The notes beneath the pieces are model-generated. The model worked only from the letters and a program-made list of their open reading frames with translations, had not been told where the DNA came from and ran no database searches. Shown piece by piece: positions 1-4,889 of a stretch of 5,704 nt of DNA (positions within the stretch are counted from its first letter, which is position 1; the number at the start of each line of letters is the position of its first letter). Made by a program: the position numbers and the translations under genes. This DNA comes from Kiloniellales bacterium. GTDB taxonomy: Bacteria; Pseudomonadota; Alphaproteobacteria; Kiloniellales; JAKSDN01. The stretch lies in the NCBI GenBank assembly GCA_022360075.1, contig JAKSDN010000245.1, positions 1-5,704 of the forward strand. The letters are read 5' to 3'.

Positions 1-557
1 AGGGCGTCGCCGTGGGCTCGGCGCTCGAGTACAACTTGAACATTACCCCCGTAGGAGGCGCGAGCGAATTCCCTGTAGCCGCATTTCGTCGCAACGCGCT
101 GGGAGGCGCGGTTGTCCGGATGGATCATGCAGAGCGTTCGCTCGGCGCCGAACTGTGCATCGCCCCAAGCGACGGCGGCACGGACCGCCTCGGTCTCGAA
201 GCCCTGGCCATGCGCCCAGGGGGCCAGCACCCAGCCGATCTCCGGCGCGCCGTCGAACGACGGCTCGACCTCCCGCTTGAAGTCGCTGAAACCCGCTTCG
301 CCCATGAAGCGGCCGGAGGATTTCTCGATCAGCGCCCAGAAGCCGAAGCCCATCAGGGACCAGTGGCCTCGGTAGGTCAGCAGTCTGCGCCAAGACTCTT
401 CCGACGACGAGGGCTTGCCGCTGATGTAGCGCACGACCCGCGTATCGCGCCACATGGCGGCGCTGTCCTCGAAATCGTCGCGGCGGTGGCCGCGCAGGAT
501 CAGGCGCTCGCTTTCCAAGATGGGGATCGCCGGCTCGACCGTTGGCAACGTCAACAA
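1..557 (-). CDS. RimJ/RimL-like GNAT N-acetyltransferase, 3' end cut by the window edge
   Basis: Reading leftward from TTG at 557-555 gives 185 residues with no stop before the window edge. GNAT proteins move an acetyl group from acetyl-CoA to an amine; this one resembles the Acetyltransf_3 (RimJ/RimL) branch, but its substrate is unknown. Visible marks: the N-terminal beta strand and turn ESERLILRG (residues 15-23); YGFW-like core GFGFWALIEK (70-79); GRFMGEAGF (82-90); the acetyl-CoA pyrophosphate loop WVLAPWAHGQGFETEA (109-124); and the late NRASQRVATKCGY segment (149-161) typical of the family. About 180 residues is usual, so little is missing. The start is TTG because GGAGG lies 6 nt upstream and no ATG is available in frame after the TGA at 605-603. 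That TGA is the stop of the preceding methyltransferase gene, 45 nt away, which suggests one leftward transcript. Confidence 0.88.
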   Translation of the reverse strand, partial: MLTLPTVEPAIPILESERLILRGHRRDDFEDSAAMWRDTRVVRYISGKPSSSEESWRRLLTYRGHWSLMGFGFWALIEKSSGRFMGEAGFSDFKREVEPSFDGAPEIGWVLAPWAHGQGFETEAVRAAVAWGDAQFGAERTLCMIHPDNRASQRVATKCGYREFARASYGGNVQVVLERRAHGDA

Positions 558-563
558 TGCTCG

Positions 564-568
564 CCTCC
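564..568 (-). promoter_or_regulatory. Ribosome binding site fixing the TTG start of the GNAT gene
   Basis: On the minus strand GGAGG lies 6 nt before TTG at 557-555. The ATG at 606-604 is in another frame that does not encode the GNAT motifs, so this Shine-Dalgarno sequence decides the start. A second TTG directly follows at 554-552 and could be used instead. Confidence 0.7.
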
Positions 569-602
569 GAAAAGCGGAACAAAGGGCTCTGAGTGCGCTC
601 GC

Positions 603-2177
603 TCATCCGTCATGCTTCAGCACGTAGACGCGGCCATCGACCGGCTGGCCTTTCTCCTCGCGGAGCACGACCGGATCGACGCGTGCGACCTCGAGACCGG
701 ACTGGCGGGCTAGCCTTCTGACATAGGCCTCGCTCTGGGCATAGCGGCCGGTCTGGCGCAGTTCGAAGTCCGTCGTCTCGCCGTGCTCGACGGAGAACGC
801 GAAGAGCCCGTCCGCGGAGAGGCGCTCGGCGACGGTGCGAACGATCGCCTCGATATCGCCGATGTAGATGAACAGGTCCGCGCTGAGCACGAGATCGAAG
901 GGTGTGGGGCTGTCGGCGGTGGCCGCGAAGAAGTCCTCCAACTCGCCCTCGAAAACTTCGGCGTAGAGCCCGCTGGCGCGCGCCGCCTCGACCATCTTGG
1001 GCGCGAGGTCGATCCCGACGACGTGGCCGCTGACGTCCTGGAATGCGCGCGCGACCAGGCCCGTGCCGCAGCCCATGTCGAGGACCGGGCCGAAGCGGCG
1101 GGTGCCGCCCGTCTCCATCAGGTGAAGATCGACCGACCGGCGAAGCTGTTCCGGTGCGCGGTAATTCAGCACATCGATCGAGTATTGCTCGAAGCTTGCC
1201 GCGTAGCTGTCGAACATGTCCTTCAGATAGCCGTGCGGTGCGCGGGGCGTCGTCTGGCCGCGCAGCGCCGCCAGGACATGTTGCGCGGTCTGATCTTCGG
1301 GATCGATCCTGCAAAGCTCCTCCATCGCCTGTGCCGAGGCCTGCCACGCGCCCAAGGCTTGGAGCAACAGGCCCAGGTTGCGCCTTGCCGCCTTGTAGCC
1401 GGGGGCCAAGGCGACGGCGGCCTGGAAACACGACAGCGCCTCCTCGCGCCGGTCGGTATTGTGGAGCAGGGTGCCGAGGTTGTTGTGCGCGCGTGCGGAA
1501 CGTGGGTCCTGCGCTATGGCCCGGCGATAGCTCTCCTCCGCCGCCGCCTCATTGCCGGACTGCTGGTACAGGACGCCAAGCCGGTTGTGGATATCGGCGG
1601 GCGCCGCGGTGTTCGCGACGATCGCCTCCAGGCGTCCGATCGCCTCTTCGCGTCGGCCCAGCTCCTGAAGCAGCTTCGACAGGTTGAAGGCCGCGGAGAC
1701 ATGGCTCGGATCGATCGTCAGCACGCGACCGAAGAGGGTTTCGGCCTCAGCGCTTTCGCCGGTCGTGGCCAAGGCGATACCCAGGTTGTTCAAAGCTTCG
1801 GCAGAGTGGGGCTTCAAGACCAGCGCCTGGCGAAAGCTCTCGACGGCGGCTTCGGTCTCGCCGAGCTGGCGCAACGCGTGGCCGTGGTTGCTGTGGGCGT
1901 CCGGATTGCGCGGGTTGAGCCGAACCGCTTCGGCCAGTCGAAGGCGCGCCGCTTCCAGCTCGCCGCGTTGGAGCAGGACGGTGCCTTCCAGGCAGACCGC
2001 ATCGGGCTGACGCGGCGCTAATGACAGGACCTCTCGATAGAGCGCCAGTGCCTGATCGAGCTGGCCCTGCTGGTGCATCGCGACGGCGCTCTGCAGGAGC
2101 CTCGCCACGCTTGCATTGCCGGCATCCGCTACGGCGTCAGGCGATAGGGGAGCGGTCTTCGGATTCCGATCGGTCAT
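603..2177 (-). CDS. TPR-repeat protein with C-terminal SAM-dependent methyltransferase domain
   Basis: A 524-residue, apparently cytoplasmic protein with no signal peptide or membrane segment. Residues about 30-296 form eight tandem tetratricopeptide repeats of 34 residues, with recurring A/N-NLG-x-L, EEA and DP/P closing signatures (e.g. SAEALNNLGIAL at 125-136, SARAHNNLGTLL at 227-238). A linker with the conserved-looking HGYLKDMFDSYAASFEQY (315-332) leads into a Rossmann methyltransferase: motif I VLDMGCGTG (365-373), acidic strand-2 end GIDLAPKM (388-395), GELEDFF (411-417) and FDLVLSADLFIYIGD (427-441). The fold implies transfer of a methyl group from S-adenosylmethionine; TPRs usually bind a partner protein, which may be or recruit the substrate. 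The substrate is not readable. The ATG at 2177 has only a weak upstream GGA; M34 is an alternative start but would cut into TPR 1. It is followed 45 nt later by the GNAT gene, so possibly both enzymes modify related targets (inference). Confidence 0.9.
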   Translation of the reverse strand: MTDRNPKTAPLSPDAVADAGNASVARLLQSAVAMHQQGQLDQALALYREVLSLAPRQPDAVCLEGTVLLQRGELEAARLRLAEAVRLNPRNPDAHSNHGHALRQLGETEAAVESFRQALVLKPHSAEALNNLGIALATTGESAEAETLFGRVLTIDPSHVSAAFNLSKLLQELGRREEAIGRLEAIVANTAAPADIHNRLGVLYQQSGNEAAAEESYRRAIAQDPRSARAHNNLGTLLHNTDRREEALSCFQAAVALAPGYKAARRNLGLLLQALGAWQASAQAMEELCRIDPEDQTAQHVLAALRGQTTPRAPHGYLKDMFDSYAASFEQYSIDVLNYRAPEQLRRSVDLHLMETGGTRRFGPVLDMGCGTGLVARAFQDVSGHVVGIDLAPKMVEAARASGLYAEVFEGELEDFFAATADSPTPFDLVLSADLFIYIGDIEAIVRTVAERLSADGLFAFSVEHGETTDFELRQTGRYAQSEAYVRRLARQSGLEVARVDPVVLREEKGQPVDGRVYVLKHDG

Positions 2178-2323
2178 ACAACATCCAACACGTGACGGCC
2201 TTGGCAGATGATGTCTCGGTCATCTCGCTGTTCTGCCGCGACGATAGCAGACCTCGCCCCATGGAGGGCGCGCGACTGGTCGGACGTTCCCGAAGAGCGA
2301 TCGGCTGTCGCCTGGAATGGCGT

Positions 2324-2337
2324 TTGATCTTGATCAA
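2324..2337. promoter_or_regulatory. FNR/Anr/FixK-type operator, perfect consensus
   Basis: TTGATCTTGATCAA matches TTGAT-N4-ATCAA at all ten defined positions. This sequence is bound by FNR-family regulators (oxygen-sensing FNR/Anr/FnrL, FixK) and by the closely related NO-responsive Dnr/Nnr proteins; the site alone cannot tell them apart. Its centre (between 2330 and 2331) is 99.5 nt before the GTG start of the rhodanese gene. With activation at the classic -41.5 position, transcription would begin near 2372, and a TTGAAT hexamer at 2360-2365 is correctly placed as -10. Induction of the rhodanese gene at low oxygen or under NO is therefore the likely outcome (inference). It could also influence the leftward methyltransferase gene. 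Confidence 0.8.
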
Positions 2338-2339
2338 AT

Positions 2340-2359
2340 ACATTCATTTATTAGAATGT
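2340..2359. repeat. Inverted repeat ACATTC-N8-GAATGT, possible second operator
   Basis: Six-base perfect arms (2340-2345 and 2354-2359) flank an AT-only 8-nt spacer. The dyad sits between the FNR-type box and the putative -10, where a bound protein would clash with RNA polymerase, so a repressor site is conceivable. AT-rich promoter DNA can give such dyads by chance. Confidence 0.35.
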
Positions 2360-2365
2360 TTGAAT
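2360..2365 (+). promoter_or_regulatory. Putative -10 element of the rhodanese promoter
   Basis: TTGAAT matches TATAAT at four of six positions. It is placed where a class II FNR-activated promoter centred at -41.5 would need it, giving a start near 2372 and a leader of roughly 58 nt. Chosen by spacing to the operator, not by strength. Confidence 0.4.
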
Positions 2366-2415
2366 ACGTATTGGGCCCTCGTGTCCGTTTGCCAAGGTGG
2401 CTTGGTCCTGGTCTT

Positions 2416-2424
2416 GGGGAGGAA
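2416..2424 (+). promoter_or_regulatory. Strong ribosome binding site fixing the GTG start of the rhodanese gene
   Basis: GGGGAGGAA ends 5 nt before GTG at 2430, with its GGAGG core 7 nt away. The upstream in-frame GTG at 2397 has no comparable site and would place a Trp-rich stretch ahead of the signal peptide, so 2430 is preferred. Confidence 0.75.
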
Positions 2425-2429
2425 GCACA

Positions 2430-2996
2430 GTGAGAAGTCTATGGGTATCTGTCTTCGCGATGCTGCTCGGCGTCAGTCAGGTGCAAGCCGAGGACAAGGA
2501 GGCGCTCCGCATCATCGGCGAGGATCGCAGCTATGCCGTCGAGACCGATGACGGGCCGCTGGAGATCACGCGCGTGATGACGCCTTGCGCGAAGAACAAG
2601 GGCTGGCTGCAGCCCCTGGTGCCGGCCGAGGGCATCCATCCCGCAAGCGAGATCGAGGTCCTGGGAGCCCTGAACGATCCGGATTTCCTGGTGATCGACA
2701 TGCGCGAGATCGATTGGCATCTCGAAGCGACCATCCCGGGCAGCATCAACATCCCCTATACCGAGATCGCCCAACGCCTCGACGAGCTCGGCTGCGCGAA
2801 GTCCGGCGACGGGATCGACTGCGCCGCGGCGAAGAAGGTGCTCGGCTACTGCAACGGGCCGGTCTGCCCGCAAAGCCCCATGGCCATGAAGGCGATGGTG
2901 CGCGAGGGATTTCCCGCCGAGAAGATCTACTACTACCGCGGCGGCATGCTGAGCTGGGACGCGCTCGGCCTGACCACGGTCGAGGGTTCGCTCTAA
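2430..2996 (+). CDS. Exported single-domain rhodanese-like protein
   Basis: The 188-residue product begins with a signal peptide: MRSLWVSVFAMLLGVSQVQA, with a VQA|ED cleavage site expected after residue 20, so the mature protein should be periplasmic. An N-terminal stretch (21-80) of unknown role contains C53. The rhodanese domain follows: FLVIDMR (86-92), the IPGSINIPY strand/turn (102-110), the active loop YCNGPVCPQS (140-149) with C141 as the expected persulfide-forming cysteine, and the closing YYYRGGMLSWDALGL (167-181). Such domains transfer sulfane sulfur or act in redox/sulfur handling; the acceptor is unknown. The loop lacks the arginine of classical CRxGxR thiosulfate sulfurtransferases and has a second Cys (C146). 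The start is GTG with an excellent Shine-Dalgarno. The upstream FNR-type box suggests induction at low oxygen or by NO. The next gene is 98 nt downstream, so cotranscription is possible. Confidence 0.88.
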   Translation: MRSLWVSVFAMLLGVSQVQAEDKEALRIIGEDRSYAVETDDGPLEITRVMTPCAKNKGWLQPLVPAEGIHPASEIEVLGALNDPDFLVIDMREIDWHLEATIPGSINIPYTEIAQRLDELGCAKSGDGIDCAAAKKVLGYCNGPVCPQSPMAMKAMVREGFPAEKIYYYRGGMLSWDALGLTTVEGSL

Positions 2997-3005
2997 AGAC
3001 CCTAC

Positions 3006-3030
3006 GCGACGGGCGGTCGCCCTTTACTTC
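3006..3030 (+). other. Weak hairpin between the rhodanese and maiA-like genes
   Basis: GCGAC (3006-3010) can pair with GTCGC (3016-3020) around a GGGCG loop, followed by CCTTTACTT. The short stem and broken T-run make it a poor terminator; at most it may attenuate readthrough. No promoter-like pair is evident in the rest of the 98-nt gap. Confidence 0.25.
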
Positions 3031-3094
3031 CGGACGGTCAGCCCCGAAAGTCCTTCCCGCCGGTCACGAGACGCGGCGAGGGGAGGGGGCCGCC

Positions 3095-3739
3095 ATGTCG
3101 CTCACGCTCTACGACTATCATCGATCCTCGGCCGCCTTCCGGCTGCGGATCGCCCTGAACCTGAAGGGGCTGGCTTACGAGCGTGTGTTCGTCGATCTGC
3201 TCGCGGGCGAGCAGCGTGCCGAGGATTACCTGGCGCTCAATCCTCAGGGCTTCGTGCCGGCCCTTGCCGATGGAGAGACGCTGCTGACCCAGTCGCTCGC
3301 CATCATGGAGTATCTGGATGAGCGTCACCCCGAGCCGCCGCTGCTGCCGTCCGACGGCCTCGAGCGGGCCCGGGTGCGGACTCTGGCGCTGGCCGTGGCC
3401 TGCGACATCCATCCGCTCAACAACTCTCGGGTGCTCAAGTACCTGACCGACCCCATGGGCCTCGACGAAGCGACCAAGCTCGCCTGGTATCGGCACTGGA
3501 TCGCCGAGGGCCTCGGCCCGCTCGAGGCCATGGTCGCCGGTTCCGCGGCCGGGCGCTTCTGCCACGGCGCCAGCGTCACCCTGGCCGACGTCTGCCTGGT
3601 GCCGCAGATCTACAACGCCCAGCGCTTCGAGTGTCCCTTGAGCGCCTATCCGACGCTCATGGGGATCTTCGAGGCCTGCCGCGCGCTGCCGGCCTTCGCC
3701 GCGGCCTGGCCGGAGGCGGTGGCGCCGCGAACTTCGTAG
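3095..3739 (+). CDS. maiA: Zeta-class glutathione transferase, maleylacetoacetate/maleylpyruvate isomerase-like
   Basis: The 214-residue length is normal for the family. Enzymes of this type use glutathione to isomerise cis-trans maleylacetoacetate (tyrosine/homogentisate route) or maleylpyruvate (gentisate route) in the cytoplasm. Visible: thioredoxin-like N-domain with the zeta signature RSSAAFRLRIALNLKG (10-25), S11/S12 near glutathione; NPQGFVPAL (49-57) with the cis-proline P55; glutathione-binding QS (66-67) in LTQSLAIMEYLDE; then the all-helical C-domain with family-diagnostic CDIHPLNN (103-110) and the helix-capping TLAD (162-165). The SSCS cysteine of eukaryotic GSTZ is Ala here, as in many bacterial relatives. 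ATG follows GGGAGGGGG by 5 nt. No homogentisate dioxygenase, fumarylacetoacetase or gentisate dioxygenase gene is in the window, so the pathway is unproven and the symbol rests on family likeness. Confidence 0.85.
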   Translation: MSLTLYDYHRSSAAFRLRIALNLKGLAYERVFVDLLAGEQRAEDYLALNPQGFVPALADGETLLTQSLAIMEYLDERHPEPPLLPSDGLERARVRTLALAVACDIHPLNNSRVLKYLTDPMGLDEATKLAWYRHWIAEGLGPLEAMVAGSAAGRFCHGASVTLADVCLVPQIYNAQRFECPLSAYPTLMGIFEACRALPAFAAAWPEAVAPRTS

Positions 3740-3746
3740 AAACTTC

Positions 3747-3752
3747 GGGAGG
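3747..3752 (+). promoter_or_regulatory. Ribosome binding site fixing the TTG start of the second GST
   Basis: GGGAGG lies 8 nt before TTG at 3761, within the 21-nt gap after the maiA-like stop. There is no ATG that keeps the N-terminal beta strand (ADYTLYCFAQSGN), so TTG initiation is the best reading. Confidence 0.7.
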
Positions 3753-3760
3753 CTCCGACC

Positions 3761-4390
3761 TTGGCCGACTACACGCTCTACTGCTTTGCCCAGTCCGGCA
3801 ACGCCTTCAAGGCGGCGCTGATGCTTCAGCTCTGTGGAGCCGACTGGGAGCCGCGTTTCGTCGACTTCTTCAACGGCGAGACACGCACGCCGGAGTACCG
3901 CGCGCTCAACGAGATGGGCGAGGTGCCCGTGCTGATCGACGGCGACCTGACGCTCAGCCAGACCGGCGTGATGCTGGACTACCTCTCCAAGAAATTCGGC
4001 CGCTTCGGTCCCAAGGACGAGGCCGAGCACCGCGATATCCTGCGCTGGACCTTGTTCGACAATCACAAGCTCACCGCCTCCATCGCGAGCTTGCGCTTTC
4101 TGATTCGTTTCATGAAGACCGGCGAGACGCCGGTCACCGAGTTCCTGCGCGGCCGCGCGCTCGGCGCCCTGAAGGTCCTGGACGGCCATCTGGCCGGGCG
4201 CGAATTCGTCGTCGCCGGTCGCCCGACCATCGCCGACTTCTCGATCTGCGGTTACCTCTATTGGCCCGACGAGTTCGGCGTGAGCTGGGACGACTACCCC
4301 GAGATCGGTGCCTGGCTCGAGCGCATCAAGGCGCTACCGGGTTGGGTTCATCCCTACGAGCTGATGCCGGGCCATCCGCTGCCCGAGTAG
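3761..4390 (+). CDS. Glutathione S-transferase family protein
   Basis: A 209-residue soluble protein with GST architecture. The thioredoxin-like domain begins YTLYCFAQSGNAFKAALML (4-22), where S12 in the SGN-x-x-K signature is the likely glutathione-activating residue. EVPVLIDGD (54-62) carries the cis-proline P56, and LSQTGVMLDYLSKKFG (65-80) has Thr68 where most GSTs have the glutathione gamma-glutamyl-binding Ser. The helical C-domain includes VAGRPTIADFSICGYLYW (151-168) with the N-capping T156-x-x-D159. GSTs conjugate or transfer to glutathione, or act as reductases or isomerases; nothing here fixes the substrate. It is clearly divergent from the maiA-like gene 21 nt upstream, so the pair is not a recent duplication. 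Tight spacing and shared strand argue for cotranscription. TTG start supported by GGGAGG. Confidence 0.86.
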   Translation: MADYTLYCFAQSGNAFKAALMLQLCGADWEPRFVDFFNGETRTPEYRALNEMGEVPVLIDGDLTLSQTGVMLDYLSKKFGRFGPKDEAEHRDILRWTLFDNHKLTASIASLRFLIRFMKTGETPVTEFLRGRALGALKVLDGHLAGREFVVAGRPTIADFSICGYLYWPDEFGVSWDDYPEIGAWLERIKALPGWVHPYELMPGHPLPE

Positions 4391-4520
4391 AGGCGGCCGA
4401 GACGCCCATTGCCGTTCGCCCTCCTCGTAGCGCGGCCGCCATAGCGGACCGAAGAACCGCACGCGGCCGCGATCAGGCCAAGACCCTCCGAAATCTCCGT
4501 CTGCCGCTTTCTAGCCAAAG

Positions 4521-4536
4521 TGTGACGGCCGTCACT
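4521..4536. promoter_or_regulatory. CRP-like operator / perfect 14-bp palindrome
   Basis: GTGACGGCCGTCAC (4522-4535) is a perfect palindrome. With its flanks it reads TGTGA-N6-TCACT, nine of ten positions of the CRP half-site consensus TGTGA-N6-TCACA, and AA/TT-type flanks extend it. CRP, Clr and related CRP/FNR-family regulators recognise such sites. It lies 131-146 nt past the second GST stop and upstream of the structured region ending at 4738, so a promoter for a separate transcript is possible; I do not see a strong -10 at the expected distance. Confidence 0.5.
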
Positions 4537-4562
4537 TCTGAGCGCCGCTTGCGCCCCCACCT

Positions 4563-4738
4563 ATGGATCACAGCAGGGGCAACGAAGGTGAGGCCCCGGA
4601 AACTGAGGCAGAAGGTGAAGAGAAAAGACTAACGATCTGTCAGGAAAGAATTTTCAGTTCCGCTGGTTTCCCGCCAGCAGCATAGATTAGGTCCGATAGC
4701 GCAACCTCGGGCCGGTGGCAACACCGGCCCAATTTTTT
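4563..4738 (+). ncRNA. Candidate structured small RNA or processed structured 3' UTR
   Basis: Successive stems can form. GGGGC (4576-4580) pairs with GCCCC (4593-4597). Immediately next, GGAAACTGA (4598-4606) pairs with TCAGTTCC (4654-4661) with one bulged A, enclosing GGCAGA (4607-4612) paired with TCTGTC (4636-4641, one G-U). GCTGG (4662-4666) pairs with CCAGC (4674-4678), AGGT (4689-4692) pairs with ACCT (4704-4707), and the terminator follows. The 5' end is not defined; the CRP-like site upstream could mark a promoter, otherwise this is the trailer of the GST transcript. It matches no RNA family or riboswitch core I can recognise. Stems of this size can occur by chance, so only comparative covariation would settle it. 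Confidence 0.35.
4709..4738 (+). terminator. Strong intrinsic terminator with GCAA tetraloop
   Basis: GGGCCGGTG (4709-4717) and CACCGGCCC (4722-4730) form a perfect 9-bp stem capped by GCAA, a stable GNRA tetraloop, followed by AA and six Ts (4733-4738). The T-run exists only in the rightward direction, so it ends a plus-strand transcript. That is either the rhodanese/GST operon with a 348-nt trailer or an independent small RNA. It separates the dioxygenase gene from upstream transcription. Confidence 0.92.
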
Positions 4739-4889
4739 CATTTGCGCGCGCTTTCCCGCCGAACTCGCCAGGTCCCGTCGCTGCCGACCGCCTTTCGGCG
4801 GCAAATCTCCGTCGCATCGAGGAAAATGAAGCCCGGCCGCTTCGCCTGAAATCCGGCGCTGGATTGTTGCCGAGGCGGGAGTCTCAACC

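Larger units (their letters stand above)
2178..2429. promoter_or_regulatory. Divergent intergenic region with promoters for both flanking genes
   Basis: This 252-nt stretch separates the leftward TPR-methyltransferase from the rightward rhodanese gene, so it must hold both start regions. The part next to the rhodanese (about 2322-2370) is markedly AT-rich against a GC-rich background and contains an FNR-type box, a second dyad and a -10-like hexamer. The half nearer the methyltransferase (2178-2320) shows no clear -35/-10 pair that I can defend. No convincing small ORF is seen. Confidence 0.7.
4391..4889. other. 499-nt gene-free region: CRP-like site, structured RNA candidate, terminator
   Basis: No gene with normal codon use is found on either strand. 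4391-4510 is GC-rich with no clear signal apart from CGCGGCCGC occurring twice (4431-4439, 4462-4470). A CRP-like palindrome lies at 4521-4536, a purine-rich, lower-GC stretch able to form several stems spans about 4576-4707, and an intrinsic terminator ends at 4738. The final 150 nt (4739-4889) should contain the promoter of the dioxygenase gene. I see there only a short CCGCC-TTTC-GGCGG hairpin and no defensible -35/-10 pair. Confidence 0.6.

Noticed and set aside
43..606. 187-codon leftward frame with an ATG at the end of the methyltransferase gene
   Set aside because: The GNAT motifs are in the neighbouring frame that starts with TTG at 557; this one is a shadow.
783..2021. 412-codon rightward open frame antisense to the TPR-methyltransferase
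   Set aside because: It lies wholly opposite a gene with clear TPR and methyltransferase motifs. Its translation is low-complexity Arg/Ala/Gly-rich with no recognisable domain, which is usual for antisense frames in GC-rich DNA.
2207..2224. GATGA-N8-TCATC inverted repeat in the methyltransferase-proximal intergenic half
   Set aside because: Five-base arms with no recognised consensus and no adjoining promoter; likely chance.
2585..3739. 384-codon frame that would extend the maiA-like protein upstream through the rhodanese
   Set aside because: The first 170 codons are an Arg-rich shadow of the rhodanese gene; the zeta GST begins naturally at ATG 3095 behind GGGAGGGGG.
3038..4189. 383-codon leftward open frame antisense to both GST genes
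   Set aside because: The sense strand encodes two complete GST-fold proteins with proper ribosome binding sites. The antisense product has no recognisable motif.
4431..4470. CGCGGCCGC twice, 31 nt apart, as a direct-repeat operator
   Set aside because: Short, GC-only and self-palindromic; expected by chance in such GC-rich sequence, with no promoter nearby.
3631..4632. 333-codon rightward frame over the second GST and the following gap
   Set aside because: It overlaps the GST frame, is Arg-rich without motifs, and its start lies inside the maiA-like gene.
4563..4708. Known riboswitch (cobalamin, TPP, SAM, glycine) or housekeeping RNA (6S, SRP RNA, tmRNA, RNase P RNA)
   Set aside because: None of the conserved core sequences of these families is visible, and no start codon of a suitable target gene follows closely.
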